From positions 124,001 through 188,000 of the forward strand of contig NZ_NEQV01000006.1 in the NCBI RefSeq assembly GCF_002799245.1: a DNA stretch of 64,000 bases, written 5' to 3'. Within the stretch, counting starts at the first letter, position 1. The number at the start of each line of letters is the position of its first letter. This stretch comes from Stenotrophomonas maltophilia (lineage in GTDB: Bacteria > Pseudomonadota > Gammaproteobacteria > Xanthomonadales > Xanthomonadaceae). Under the pieces are notes generated by a model. It was not told where the DNA came from, ran no database searches, and saw nothing but the letters and a program-made list of their open reading frames with translations. Shown here one piece after another: positions 1 through 11,846 of the stretch. A program made the position numbers and the translations under genes.

Positions 1-116
1 CAACCGTACTGACGCTGTTCGTGCTGCCTGCGCTGTGCGGGCTGGTACTCCGAAGAACTGCGCGCAGGAAGGCCGCGGGCATTGAAGACCCCCTGCCGGT
101 ACCCGAAGTCGATTGA
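1..116 (+). CDS. C-terminal end of an RND heavy-metal efflux pump (partial)
   Basis: The frame beginning at base 3 reads TVLTLFVLPALCG and then about 25 polar residues to a TGA at 114-116. The LTLFVLPAL string is the last transmembrane helix of CzcA/CusA-type RND pumps; the complete CzcA at 6756-9893 ends in a very similar [12 protein letters not shown] string. Only the last 37 residues are inside the window, so the substrate cannot be told. The MFS permease follows 97 bases later on the same strand, which suggests a metal-resistance gene cluster that begins left of the window. Confidence 0.6.
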   Translation, partial: TVLTLFVLPALCGLVLRRTARRKAAGIEDPLPVPEVD

Positions 117-144
117 GCACAAGCCCCTTCCACGGCTTCACGTC

Positions 145-179
145 CTGCCCTACGGATCGGATTACGATCCGCAGGGCAG
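145..179 (+). terminator. 15-bp hairpin after the RND pump
   Basis: The arms 145-159 (CTGCCCTACGGATCG) and 165-179 pair over 15 bp with one mismatch around a 5-base loop GATTA. No long T-run follows, so this may be a terminator of the weak Xanthomonad kind or a regulator-binding palindrome ahead of the MFS gene. Termination is inferred only from position, just after a stop codon and before the next gene. Confidence 0.4.
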
Positions 180-213
180 CGGCGCTTTCCACTGTTCCAT
201 CTAGAGGTGAGCC

Positions 214-1548
214 ATGATCGAGGTCCTACGCTTTCCAACATTCAGGAACCTGTTCGCTGCGCAGGTTATCGCGCTGATCGGCACGGGCTTGGCTACCGTG
301 GCGCTCTCTCTTTTGGCCTATGACCTGGCGGGGGCTGAGGCGGGCGCTGTGCTAGGTACGGCTCTGGCAATCAAGATGATTGTCTACGTGCTGTTGGCCC
401 CTCTGTCCGGAGCGATCGTCCCGGCAAATCTACGCAAACCGGTGCTTATTGCCCTCGACCTGGTGCGGGCGGGCGCGGCGCTTTGTCTGCCGTTCGTCAA
501 CCAGATCTGGCAGGTGTACCTGCTCATTGCCTTGCTGCAGTCGGCCTCGGCGTGCTTCACCCCTCTGTTCCAGTCGACGATCCCGGAAATCCTGAAGGAG
601 GAACGCGACTACACCCGAGCACTGTCCCTGTCGCGCCTGGCCTATGACCTGGAGAGCCTGCTGAGTCCCGCGTTGGCCGCTGCTCTGCTGACGCTGATCA
701 GCTTCCACGGCCTGTTCGCTGGTACGTCCGTAGGCTTCGTGATATCCGCCATGCTGGTGTTCTCAACTGCATTCCCCTTCGTTGCTCCTTCCCTGAGAAA
801 GGACGGTCCCTACGCCCGCGCGATTCGAGGAATGCGGATCTACCTGAAGACGCCCAGGCTGAAAGGGTTGCTTGCCCTTAATCTGTGTGCGGCCGCCGGC
901 GGCGCCATGGTGTTCGTGAACACTGTCGTCGTGGTGCGCAACGTTCTCGGCGGAGCAGAGTCACAGGTGGCATGGGCGCTGGCAGCTTTCGGTGGCGGTT
1001 CGATGCTGACGGCGCTTGTCCTCCCCAAGGTTCTCGATCGGGTGGCTGACAGGCGTGTGATGCTCTCCGCAGCCCTTGCAATGTGCATTGTACTTGTGAC
1101 CCTCAGTCTTACCTGGCTGCTCTCGCCCTCCTCCATAGGTTGGCCCATCGTGCTCGCCGGCTGGGCATTGTTGGGGATGAGCTATGCGGGGCTGGTGACT
1201 CCTGGCGGCAGATTGCTGCGACGATCAGCGGAATCCACCGATCTGCCATTCCTGTTCGCAGCGCAGTTCTCTCTCTCCCACGTGTGTTGGCTGATTGCCT
1301 ACCCTCTGGCGGGAACCGTGGGTGCGAAGTTTGGAATGCCAGTGGCGATCATGGCACTGGCAGTAGTCGGCATCGCCGGATTCGTGTTCGCCTGGAGAAT
1401 CTGGCCCGCCCATGACCCGGACGAGATTTCCCACGGTCACGACGATCTGGCTGCGGACCATCCCCACTGGGCGGAACACGCCTCTTCCAACGGCAAGCAT
1501 TCACATCGGTATGTCATCGACGACGTGCACCCTCGTTGGCCTGGATGA
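214..1548 (+). CDS. MFS transporter with His-rich C-terminal tail
   Basis: A 444-residue inner-membrane protein with about twelve hydrophobic segments and a start preceded by a GAGGTGA ribosome site. The N-terminus (FPTFRNLFAAQVIALIGTGL) is typical of MFS drug/metal exporters. The last 45 residues are cytosolic in style and contain about ten histidines together with many Asp/Glu residues, in short strings such as HGHDD and DHPHWAEH. Such tails often bind transition metals. Its place between two RND systems supports a metal-export role. The substrate is inferred, and nickel, cobalt or zinc are all possible. The family call is firm; the function is not. Confidence 0.8.
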   Translation: MIEVLRFPTFRNLFAAQVIALIGTGLATVALSLLAYDLAGAEAGAVLGTALAIKMIVYVLLAPLSGAIVPANLRKPVLIALDLVRAGAALCLPFVNQIWQVYLLIALLQSASACFTPLFQSTIPEILKEERDYTRALSLSRLAYDLESLLSPALAAALLTLISFHGLFAGTSVGFVISAMLVFSTAFPFVAPSLRKDGPYARAIRGMRIYLKTPRLKGLLALNLCAAAGGAMVFVNTVVVVRNVLGGAESQVAWALAAFGGGSMLTALVLPKVLDRVADRRVMLSAALAMCIVLVTLSLTWLLSPSSIGWPIVLAGWALLGMSYAGLVTPGGRLLRRSAESTDLPFLFAAQFSLSHVCWLIAYPLAGTVGAKFGMPVAIMALAVVGIAGFVFAWRIWPAHDPDEISHGHDDLAADHPHWAEHASSNGKHSHRYVIDDVHPRWPG

Positions 1549-1644
1549 CGGAAACTTGAACAAGGGGCGCGAGAGGGCATTTTCACCGCTCGCGCCCGAC
1601 GTTGTCATATCGACTTTGCCAGAACAAGCCTCTAGTCTTTGCCC

Positions 1645-2016
1645 GTGCGATCCCTTCGTCTACCAACCAGCGTGCTGTTGCGCAGCTGCATCTTCATGAT
1701 GCTGGTGGCGAGTCTGCTCGTGCGACCCGTCCTGAATCATCTGGGTGAGCTGCACGGCTTGCAGCACATCGTGCAGGCTGCGGTGGAACATGGTCACCCC
1801 CATGTTGGGGTGAGTGATGCCGCAGACCGTGATCTTGAACACGCGGTTGGATTGCACAGCCTGTTGCACCAGGCCGATCTGACGGCTTCTGTAGGCATCT
1901 TGGCCAGCCTTGCTGGACCCGCTCGAGTTGATCTGAGCGATATCCATCCCTGGCACCAGCCAGCGGCAGAGCTTCAGCATCATCGCTCATCCCTGTTCAG
2001 GCCTCCTATCGCCTGA
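1645..2016 (+). CDS. Small His-rich secreted protein, CzcI-like (copy 1)
   Basis: About 123 residues: an N-terminal hydrophobic stretch (signal peptide or anchor), then ELHGLQH, a His-rich segment EHGHPHVG, a second LHSLLHQAD block and a C-terminus FRPPIA. It is clearly paralogous to the protein at 3813-4178, sharing ELHGL.H, .A.HGH.H, LHQAD and a terminal FRPPI. I chose the GTG at 1645 because it aligns best with that paralogue; a TTG at 1639 is also possible. Neither has a good ribosome site. The size, histidines and position ahead of metal-efflux genes resemble CzcI-type periplasmic proteins, but homology to CzcI itself is not shown. Confidence 0.55.
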   Translation: MRSLRLPTSVLLRSCIFMMLVASLLVRPVLNHLGELHGLQHIVQAAVEHGHPHVGVSDAADRDLEHAVGLHSLLHQADLTASVGILASLAGPARVDLSDIHPWHQPAAELQHHRSSLFRPPIA

Positions 2017-2060
2017 GACCCAGGCATCGTGCTCGCACTGAGCAGAGGCTTGGCAGCGCC

Positions 2061-2084
2061 CGTCCAGTCAATCCTTACTGGACG
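2061..2084 (+). terminator. 8-bp perfect hairpin after the first small protein
   Basis: CGTCCAGT at 2061-2068 pairs with ACTGGACG at 2077-2084 around an 8-base loop. It sits 45 bases after the stop of the first small His-rich protein. No T-tract follows. It may terminate or stabilise the mRNA. The rest of the 244-base gap before the HupE-like gene shows nothing I recognise. Confidence 0.35.
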
Positions 2085-2260
2085 TTCGTCGCTGCAAGAA
2101 ATTATTCATTCGTTCCCCGCCCGGACCCCGCTTACGCGCAGTGATCCGTGTGACGTGCCGTGCGCGCCTTCTGCGCACTCGTAGCACGTTGCGCCGGTTC
2201 CCAGTGTCGTAGCGGATAGCTTTGGCGGAGGTCCGCTGACCGCATTCGTAGATCCTCATC

Positions 2261-3013
2261 ATGATCCCCAGTTCTGAATCCGGGACGCTCTCGCGCGTCC
2301 TTCTCCAACCCCCACTACTGTCGCACTGGCCGCGAACTCTACTCGCACTGCTTTCCCTGTTCATGCTGCTACTCACAGCTGACGGGGCGTTGGCTCACGC
2401 GATCGCCGAAGGCGACAAGGGCTACATCCAGGAAATATCTGGAGTAAATCTGATCGCATTCGCCTATCTGGGCGCGAAACACATGGCCACCGGCTATGAC
2501 CACATCCTGTTCCTCCTGGGCGTGGTGTTCTTCCTGTACCGGATGAAGCATGTCGCGCTGTATGTGACGCTGTTCGCGATCGGGCACTCCACAACGATGC
2601 TGCTGGGTGTGCTGTTCAACGTGGGCATCAACAGCTACCTGATCGACGCAATCATTGGTCTGTCTGTGGTCTACAAGGCCTTGGACAATCTGGGCGCCTA
2701 CCAGCGTTGGTTCGGCTTCCAGCCAAACACAAAGGTTGCGACGTTGATCTTCGGCCTGTTCCACGGCTTTGGTCTGTCAACCAAGATCATCGAGTACGAC
2801 ATCTCACCCGATGGTCTGTTGCCCAACCTGCTTGCGTTCAACGTCGGCGTGGAGATCGGCCAGATCCTCTCGCTTGGCGCGATTCTGATCGCAATGGGCT
2901 ACTGGCGCCGCACGCCCAGCTTCTTCAAGCACGCCTACACCGCCAATGCCGCCATGCTCTGCGCCGGATTCATTCTGATCGGCATGCAGCTCACTGGCTA
3001 CTTCGTTTCCTGA
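2261..3013 (+). CDS. HupE/UreJ-like membrane permease (copy 1)
   Basis: A 250-residue protein with an N-terminal signal-like segment ending at GALAHA (around residue 46) and about six membrane helices. Diagnostic strings of the HupE/UreJ_2 family are GYDHILFLLGVVFF, LFAIGHSTTMLLG and FGLFHGFGL, each with a membrane-embedded histidine. Family members are putative nickel/cobalt permeases, but the version next to Czc pumps has no assigned role. It is followed 19 bases later by a single-span anchor protein, and the same pair recurs at 9890-11279. The ATG at 2261 gives the best signal peptide. Confidence 0.8.
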   Translation: MIPSSESGTLSRVLLQPPLLSHWPRTLLALLSLFMLLLTADGALAHAIAEGDKGYIQEISGVNLIAFAYLGAKHMATGYDHILFLLGVVFFLYRMKHVALYVTLFAIGHSTTMLLGVLFNVGINSYLIDAIIGLSVVYKALDNLGAYQRWFGFQPNTKVATLIFGLFHGFGLSTKIIEYDISPDGLLPNLLAFNVGVEIGQILSLGAILIAMGYWRRTPSFFKHAYTANAAMLCAGFILIGMQLTGYFVS

Positions 3014-3032
3014 CTTTCAAGAGAACTACATC

Positions 3033-3683
3033 ATGTACAACAGTAAGCCCGCCGAAGGCGACCTTCCCACCAGCCGCCAGCTGGGACGCACCACCGCAAT
3101 TGCCGCCGGCATCGCCATCATCCTCCTGGTTGGAGTGGTGATGCCATCTGAGTACGGAATCGATCCCACTGGTGTTGGTCGGGTACTTGGTCTGAAGGAA
3201 ATGGGGGAGATCAAGGAACAGCTTGCCGAGGAAGCGGCAGCTGACGCTGCGATGGACGCAAAGGCCGCCGAAGACGAGGCAGCCGCCCTGCTGACGCAGG
3301 TGTCCACGCAGAACCGTAAGACCGTTGAAGTTGCTCAGAAGCCTGCCGCGAGTAATGCGGCCACCGCTGCCAAATGGCGGGACGAAGAACAGGTTGTCCT
3401 GACGCCGGGCCAGGGCACCGAGATCAAGCTCGTCATGAAGGCGGGCGAGCGCGCCAGCTACCAGTGGTCTGTTGAAGGCGGCGTCGTGAACTTCGACACC
3501 CACGGAGACGGCGGCGGTCGAGCGATCAGCTATGAGAAGGGTCGAGGGGAAGCCACCAAGCAGGGGGTGCTCCTGGCTGCCTTCGATGGCAACCACGGAT
3601 GGTTCTGGCGCAACAGGGGCGAGGAGCCCGTAACGCTTCTGCTCCGCACCGGAGGGGAGTACGAGTTGATCAAGAAGATGTAA
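3033..3683 (+). CDS. Single-span transmembrane anchor protein (copy 1)
   Basis: 216 residues. Residues about 20-40 form one membrane helix, followed by SEYGIDPTGVGRVLGL, an Ala/Glu-rich helical linker and a C-terminal soluble domain with PGQGTEIK, YQWSVEGG and a conserved HGWFWRNRG string near the end. Orientation is probably N-in, with the domain in the periplasm. It forms a two-gene unit with the HupE-like permease 19 bases upstream, and both genes have a paralogous pair downstream of czcA. The strings EYGIDPTGVG and HGW(F/Y)W.NRG are the most conserved between copies. Function is unknown; it is probably an accessory of the HupE-like protein or of the Czc pump. Confidence 0.7.
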   Translation: MYNSKPAEGDLPTSRQLGRTTAIAAGIAIILLVGVVMPSEYGIDPTGVGRVLGLKEMGEIKEQLAEEAAADAAMDAKAAEDEAAALLTQVSTQNRKTVEVAQKPAASNAATAAKWRDEEQVVLTPGQGTEIKLVMKAGERASYQWSVEGGVVNFDTHGDGGGRAISYEKGRGEATKQGVLLAAFDGNHGWFWRNRGEEPVTLLLRTGGEYELIKKM

Positions 3684-3696
3684 ACCGCAGCGGTGA

Positions 3697-3731
3697 GCGG
3701 TGGCCGGGTGCGCTTAAGGCCCGGCCACCGC
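3697..3731 (+). terminator. 12-bp perfect hairpin after the first anchor gene
   Basis: GCGGTGGCCGGG (3697-3708) pairs perfectly with 3720-3731 around an 11-base loop, 13 bases after the anchor stop codon. The stem is very GC-rich but has no T-tract. It is a likely transcription terminator or 3' stabiliser separating the first HupE/anchor unit from the czc operon. Confidence 0.45.
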
Positions 3732-3812
3732 CCTATGTGGGGTATTTCCGATGGGCTGCGCCCAGTTTCGGCCCCTCGACAACCCCAGCCAGCCCCGCTT
3801 AAGCTAACCCAT

Positions 3813-4178
3813 ATGCGTCTTTCCGCCCGCCACGGCCTTGCCCTCAGGATCAGCTTCTTTGCGCTGATGCTGTTGAGTGTCGTTGCGCGGCCGATGGTGA
3901 TCCAGCTCAGCGAACTGCACGGATTGGAACATGACATCGCAGCAGCGGTGGATCATGGCCATTCACATGCCGGCGGTGCGGGCGACAATCTGGACCCGGA
4001 TCACGCCACTGGCGCTCATGCGGTACTGCATCAGGCAGACGCGAGTTTCGCTGGAAGCTTGTTCACGCCCCACGTCTACCTGGCTTCACTACCGCTGGCC
4101 GGTGAAGTCCATGCTCTGCGACTTCTGAGGGTGCCTGCAGGGCACCCGGCGTCACCCTTCCGACCTCCGATCGTCTGA
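3813..4178 (+). CDS. Small His-rich secreted protein, CzcI-like (copy 2)
   Basis: 121 residues starting at the ATG in CATATGCG. A hydrophobic N-terminus is followed by ELHGLEHDI, DHGHSHAGG, DPDHATGAHAVLHQAD and a C-terminal FRPPIV. It is the paralogue of 1645-2016. It lies directly upstream of czcC, where czcI stands in classical czc operons. CzcI-type proteins are small periplasmic factors that affect pump expression or metal handling. That role here is inference from position, size and histidine content. A longer upstream start at 3693 is in frame but lacks homology to the paralogue. Confidence 0.6.
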   Translation: MRLSARHGLALRISFFALMLLSVVARPMVIQLSELHGLEHDIAAAVDHGHSHAGGAGDNLDPDHATGAHAVLHQADASFAGSLFTPHVYLASLPLAGEVHALRLLRVPAGHPASPFRPPIV

Positions 4179-4266
4179 CGACCCTAGCTGCGCTCTAGCA
4201 GCCTGAGCGCGCCTCCCGTGTAGCGGGACGCGGCGCGTCGTTCTGACTTTCTTTCCGGAGGCTTCC

Positions 4267-5517
4267 GTGAAATTCCGTAGTGTGTGGGCGCTGGCTGTTG
4301 CCGGCGCCTGCGGTGTGGCCCTTCCTGGCCACGCCGCCGAAGTGCTGCGCCTGGAGGATGCGGTTGCCCGCGCCCTTGGCACTCACCCAAGCGTGCAGGC
4401 AGATGCCGCACAAATAGAGGCGACAAAGAACCGTGCGGCGCGAGAGGGCTTAGCAGCCCCGTTGGTGCTCGGCGGAGAACTGGAGAACGTGGCCGGTAGT
4501 GGCAGCGTGCGAGGTATGGACGCTGCCGAGGCAACGTTCCGGGTATCCAAGATTCTGGAACTGGGTGGCAAGCGGGCGGCCCGCCAAGCGCTTGGCGGCG
4601 CGGAGGTCGATGCAGCCCAGCGAGAGGCTGATGTGACCCGGGTGGCCATCGCCACACGCACCGCTGGTCGATTCATCGACGTGCTTGCGGCGCAGGAGCA
4701 TGTCGAGCATGCGGAAGAGCGGATTCGTATGGCCCGCGCGCTCCAGCGAGAGGTGGCCCGCTGGGTCTCTGCGGCACGGAACCCGGACTCAGACCTGAGG
4801 GCCGCTGAAATCGCCCTGGCCGATGCAGAGCTCAAGCGTGATCAAGCAGTCCAGCGGTTGGAGGCATCGCGCATGGCGCTTGCGTCTTCCTGGGGCTCTT
4901 TCACCGCTGACTTCGACACCGTCGCCGGCGATACAAACATCCTCCCCCCGCTGGATGACTACCAGACGCTGTCCGAACGCCTTCAGAACGCGCCACAGCA
5001 ACGTGCCTTCGATGCCCAGTCCAGAATTCTTGCCGCGCGCCGCGATGTCGCCGTTTCCAGCGCGAAGCCTGACGTGAGTGTTGGATTTGGACTTCGCCGT
5101 CTTGAAGCAACGAAGGACAGTGGCTTGGTCATGTCGATCTCGGTTCCCTTGGGAACCCGGCGTCGATCAGCCTACTCGGTATCCGAAGTCGACTACGAAC
5201 TGAGTGCGCTCAAGTCACGCCGTGAAGCACAAATGTTGGAGCTCAACCAGGAGCTGTTCGGAGTCTATCAACAGCTGCGCCAAGCGCAGTTGGAGGTCAC
5301 CTCCGTTCGTGAGCGGCAGCTCCCCAAGGCGGAGCAGGCGATGAATCAGAGCCGTCGTGGCTTCGAGGAGGGTCGATTCTCCTATCTCGCATTGAGCCAG
5401 GCGCAGAAGACGCTGTTCGACCTTCGTGAGCGCGAAGTCGAGTCCGCCGCACTCTATCTCCGATTGCTGGTCGAGGCAGATCGCCTCACCGCCTCCGCCC
5501 AGGATATCCGCCCATGA
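4267..5517 (+). CDS. czcC: CzcC-type outer-membrane factor of a heavy-metal RND pump
   Basis: 416 residues of the TolC/CzcC outer-membrane efflux family. The signal peptide covers residues 1 to about 23 (cleaved near GHAA), followed by the LEDAVARALGTHPSV start of repeat one, long helical arms, and the second repeat with the FSYLALSQAQKTL string near the end. It forms the outer-membrane duct for the CzcBA pump. The start is GTG, supported by a GGAGG eight bases upstream. Its stop overlaps the start of czcB by four bases (ATGA), so the two are translationally coupled. Confidence 0.85.
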   Translation: MKFRSVWALAVAGACGVALPGHAAEVLRLEDAVARALGTHPSVQADAAQIEATKNRAAREGLAAPLVLGGELENVAGSGSVRGMDAAEATFRVSKILELGGKRAARQALGGAEVDAAQREADVTRVAIATRTAGRFIDVLAAQEHVEHAEERIRMARALQREVARWVSAARNPDSDLRAAEIALADAELKRDQAVQRLEASRMALASSWGSFTADFDTVAGDTNILPPLDDYQTLSERLQNAPQQRAFDAQSRILAARRDVAVSSAKPDVSVGFGLRRLEATKDSGLVMSISVPLGTRRRSAYSVSEVDYELSALKSRREAQMLELNQELFGVYQQLRQAQLEVTSVRERQLPKAEQAMNQSRRGFEEGRFSYLALSQAQKTLFDLREREVESAALYLRLLVEADRLTASAQDIRP

Positions 5518-6746
5518 ATCGTTACGCCCTTCTTATGTTGCTTCCGCTGGCACTGGCCGCCTGTGGCGGTGAAAAGCCGGTTGAGAAAGAAGCCGCAGAG
5601 TCCACCGCCGCGGCCGGCGACTACGAGCGCGGCCCCAACCGCGGTCGCATGCTCCGCGATGGTGATTTCGCACTTGAAGTCACCGTCTATGAAACCAACA
5701 CGCCTCCTCAGTTCCGCCTCTACGCCTATCGAAATGACAAGCCGATCTCACCGAATGAGGTGAAGGCAACAATGCAGTTGAAGCGCCTCGACGGTGAGGT
5801 CAATGATTTCACTTTCACCGCCGAAAACGACTATCTCGTGGGGAACGGCGAGGTCGTGGAACCTCATTCTTTCGACGTGAAGGCAGACGCAGTGGTAGGA
5901 GGAAAGACACACACCTGGTCCTATCAGTCCTATGAGGGCCGTACCACCATCGAGCCAAGCGCTGCCAAGGATGCGGGTGTGGTGGTGGAAGAGGCTACCG
6001 CTGGCACTATCCGCGATACGGTCACGCTGATGGGGAACATCGCGGTCAACACTGGCCGCCAGGCCGCCGTCAAAGCACGATTCCCAGGTATTGTCCGCAG
6101 CGTGTCGGTCGAGATGGGCCAACGCGTTTCCGCAGGGCAGACGCTGGCGACGGTTGAAGGCAATGACAGCATGCGCACCTACGCGGTGATTGCTCCCTTC
6201 AGCGGCATCGTTCTTGCGCGCAACACCAGTGTTGGTGATGTGGCCGCCGACAACACACTGTTCGACGTTGCCGATCTGTCAGAGGTCTGGGTCGATCTAC
6301 GAGCTCTGGGCACTGACGCCGAGCGTCTCGCTCCAGGTCAAGCAGTGCGGATCCGTTCCGCCACGGGTGCCTTGGAGACTGAAGGTAGGCTCCAAAGCCT
6401 GCTTCCGCTGGCAAGCAGCGGCCAAAGCGTGGTTGCGCGCGTGAGTATCCCCAATGGTGACGGCAAGTGGCGTCCAGGAATGGCTGTCTCGGCCGAGGTC
6501 ATCATTGCCGAGACACCTGTTCCACTGGCCGTCAAAGAGTCAGGGCTCCAGCGATTTCGCGACTTTACCGTCGTATTTGCGCAGGTGGGCGATACCTATG
6601 AGGTGCGCATGCTTGAGCTTGGAAAGCGTGATGGCGAGTGGGCAGAGGTTCTTGGCGGACTGAAGCCCGGAACGCGGTACGTCGCCGAGCAGAGCTATCT
6701 GATCCGTGCAGACATCGAGAAGTCTGGCGCCAGCCACGACCACTAA
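5514..6746 (+). CDS. czcB: CzcB-type periplasmic adaptor (membrane fusion) lipoprotein
   Basis: 410 residues. The lipobox LAAC puts the lipidated cysteine at residue 17. A family-typical N-terminal domain (GPNRGRML, FALEVTVYE) precedes the barrel-sandwich adaptor region with VKARFPGIVRSVSVEMGQRV and FSGIVLARNTSVGD, and the final domain ends in DIEKSGASHDH. It links CzcA in the inner membrane to CzcC. It overlaps czcC by four bases and ends nine bases before czcA. The terminal His-Asp-His may bind metal. Co/Zn/Cd specificity is inferred from the CzcA signature. Confidence 0.85.
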   Translation: MNRYALLMLLPLALAACGGEKPVEKEAAESTAAAGDYERGPNRGRMLRDGDFALEVTVYETNTPPQFRLYAYRNDKPISPNEVKATMQLKRLDGEVNDFTFTAENDYLVGNGEVVEPHSFDVKADAVVGGKTHTWSYQSYEGRTTIEPSAAKDAGVVVEEATAGTIRDTVTLMGNIAVNTGRQAAVKARFPGIVRSVSVEMGQRVSAGQTLATVEGNDSMRTYAVIAPFSGIVLARNTSVGDVAADNTLFDVADLSEVWVDLRALGTDAERLAPGQAVRIRSATGALETEGRLQSLLPLASSGQSVVARVSIPNGDGKWRPGMAVSAEVIIAETPVPLAVKESGLQRFRDFTVVFAQVGDTYEVRMLELGKRDGEWAEVLGGLKPGTRYVAEQSYLIRADIEKSGASHDH

Positions 6747-10621
<3,875 letters not shown>

Positions 10622-10637
10622 ATCTACAGAGGTACTC

Positions 10638-11279
10638 ATGTCCATCACGCTTTCCAATCAGCTGCCCAGCACTCGCAAGCTGCTGAAATCCACCGCCCTG
10701 GCCGCTGCCGTTGCAGGGGTGATTCTGCTCACCACCGTGCTTCCCGCGGAGTACGGAATCGACCCTACGGGCGTAGGTAAGGTTCTGGGTCTGGACGCCC
10801 TAGCCTCCACTGACCAGGTAGAGGCCGTAGCTCCCCCAGTTCCGGCATCTGCTGGCAGCGCCGAAGCCGTCTCGGCGCTGTTCGAGAAGGCCAAGGTTGC
10901 CTTCGGGAGCAATGGCAAGCAGGCCTTCGAACCCGCCGCTGTCTCTCTCGCCAGCACTCCTTTACGGCAGGACTCACTGACGATCGAGCTTGCCCCTGGT
11001 AAGGGCCAGGAGGTGAAGGCCCATATGGCTCAGGGCGCTGGGATGGTTTTCAGCTGGAAGGCCACGTCTGATGTTGCCGTGGACATGCACGGCGAGCGTC
11101 CCGACGTGAAGGGCCCCTGGACCAGCTACGCCGTTGAAGGCGCCCAGCGTCAGGCCGAGGGAACGTTCATTGCTCCCTTTGAAGGTACCCATGGGTGGTA
11201 CTGGCAGAACCGCGGCAGCACCCCCGTGATCATCGAGGTGCAAATTACCGGCTACCAAGCCGACCTCTACCAGCCGTGA
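10638..11279 (+). CDS. Single-span transmembrane anchor protein (copy 2)
   Basis: 213 residues from the ATG at 10638, preceded by AGAGGT. It has one membrane helix (about residues 20-40), the AEYGIDPTGVGKVLGL string just after it, a low-complexity linker, and the C-terminal domain with PGKGQEVK and HGWYWQNRG. It is paralogous to 3033-3683. It follows its HupE partner by 16 bases. The linkers of the two copies are unlike each other, whereas the membrane helix, the following string and the end domain are conserved, which points to a spacer between two functional parts. Function unknown. Confidence 0.7.
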   Translation: MSITLSNQLPSTRKLLKSTALAAAVAGVILLTTVLPAEYGIDPTGVGKVLGLDALASTDQVEAVAPPVPASAGSAEAVSALFEKAKVAFGSNGKQAFEPAAVSLASTPLRQDSLTIELAPGKGQEVKAHMAQGAGMVFSWKATSDVAVDMHGERPDVKGPWTSYAVEGAQRQAEGTFIAPFEGTHGWYWQNRGSTPVIIEVQITGYQADLYQP

Positions 11280-11318
11280 CACCCGGCATAACGCCGAAAT
11301 CAACCTAGGAGAAGCAAC

Positions 11319-11564
11319 ATGAAGAATCGTTTTGCCCTCATCAGCGTCCTTTTCGCTTCCATTGCAGCGTCCGCATCGGCCTTCGCACATGATCCGGCGC
11401 TTCATGCCGAGTCGGAAGTGAAGGAGGCGCCTAAGGCAAAGCCTGCTACGTGTGAACAGCTGGCTGACCGGACGAAGTTCAAGGTGGATCTTGCCGATCC
11501 TCAGACCAAGGCGCTGAAGGACAGGTGCGACGCTCAGGCGCAGTCGGCTGCGAAGAAGAAGTAA
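11319..11564 (+). CDS. Small secreted Lys-rich protein at the end of the czc operon
   Basis: 81 residues. There is a clear signal peptide (MKNRFALISVLFASIAASASAF, cleavage near AFA-HD), then a short mature part rich in Lys and Ala with two cysteines (TCEQLADR and KDRCDAQ) that could form a disulfide. The start has an AGGAG ribosome site eight bases upstream. It is the last gene before a strong hairpin, so it is probably the tail of the czc transcript. The periplasmic location and HDPALHAE start would suit metal binding. I do not recognise the family. Confidence 0.6.
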   Translation: MKNRFALISVLFASIAASASAFAHDPALHAESEVKEAPKAKPATCEQLADRTKFKVDLADPQTKALKDRCDAQAQSAAKKK

Positions 11565-11575
11565 TTGATTGCGGC

Positions 11576-11614
11576 GAATGGTCCGGCTTGGGTGAAGTCG
11601 GACCATTCGTCTTT
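11576..11614 (+). terminator. Terminator of the czc operon
   Basis: GAATGGTCCG (11576-11585) pairs perfectly with CGGACCATTC (11599-11608) around a 13-base loop, followed by GTCTTT. It lies 12 bases after the last small gene. It probably ends the czc operon transcript. Confidence 0.65.
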
Positions 11615-11733
11615 ACCCTTGAGCCAAGCGAATAGTGCCAGCGTCGTCCTACAAATAGACCTCGGTTAGACCCTCATTCTTCCAACAGGCTCGCTCTCGA
11701 ATGCTAGCGTTTGACCGGAGGATTGCGATTAGA

Positions 11734-11772
11734 GCCGCACTCGGGCTTACATTCTCCAAACCCGAGTGCGGC
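11734..11772 (-). terminator. 12-bp hairpin downstream of the TonB receptor
   Basis: GCCGCACTCGGG (11734-11745) pairs perfectly with 11761-11772 around a 15-base loop. It lies about 75 bases beyond the stop of the leftward TonB-receptor gene, so it is most likely that gene's terminator. It has no T-tract. Confidence 0.5.
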
Positions 11773-11846
11773 AAAGTTCATTTGCAATCATCGACGTGAT
11801 CGAACGTGCTGAACCGAACGCAATCTCCTGACCTGATCAACCCGCC

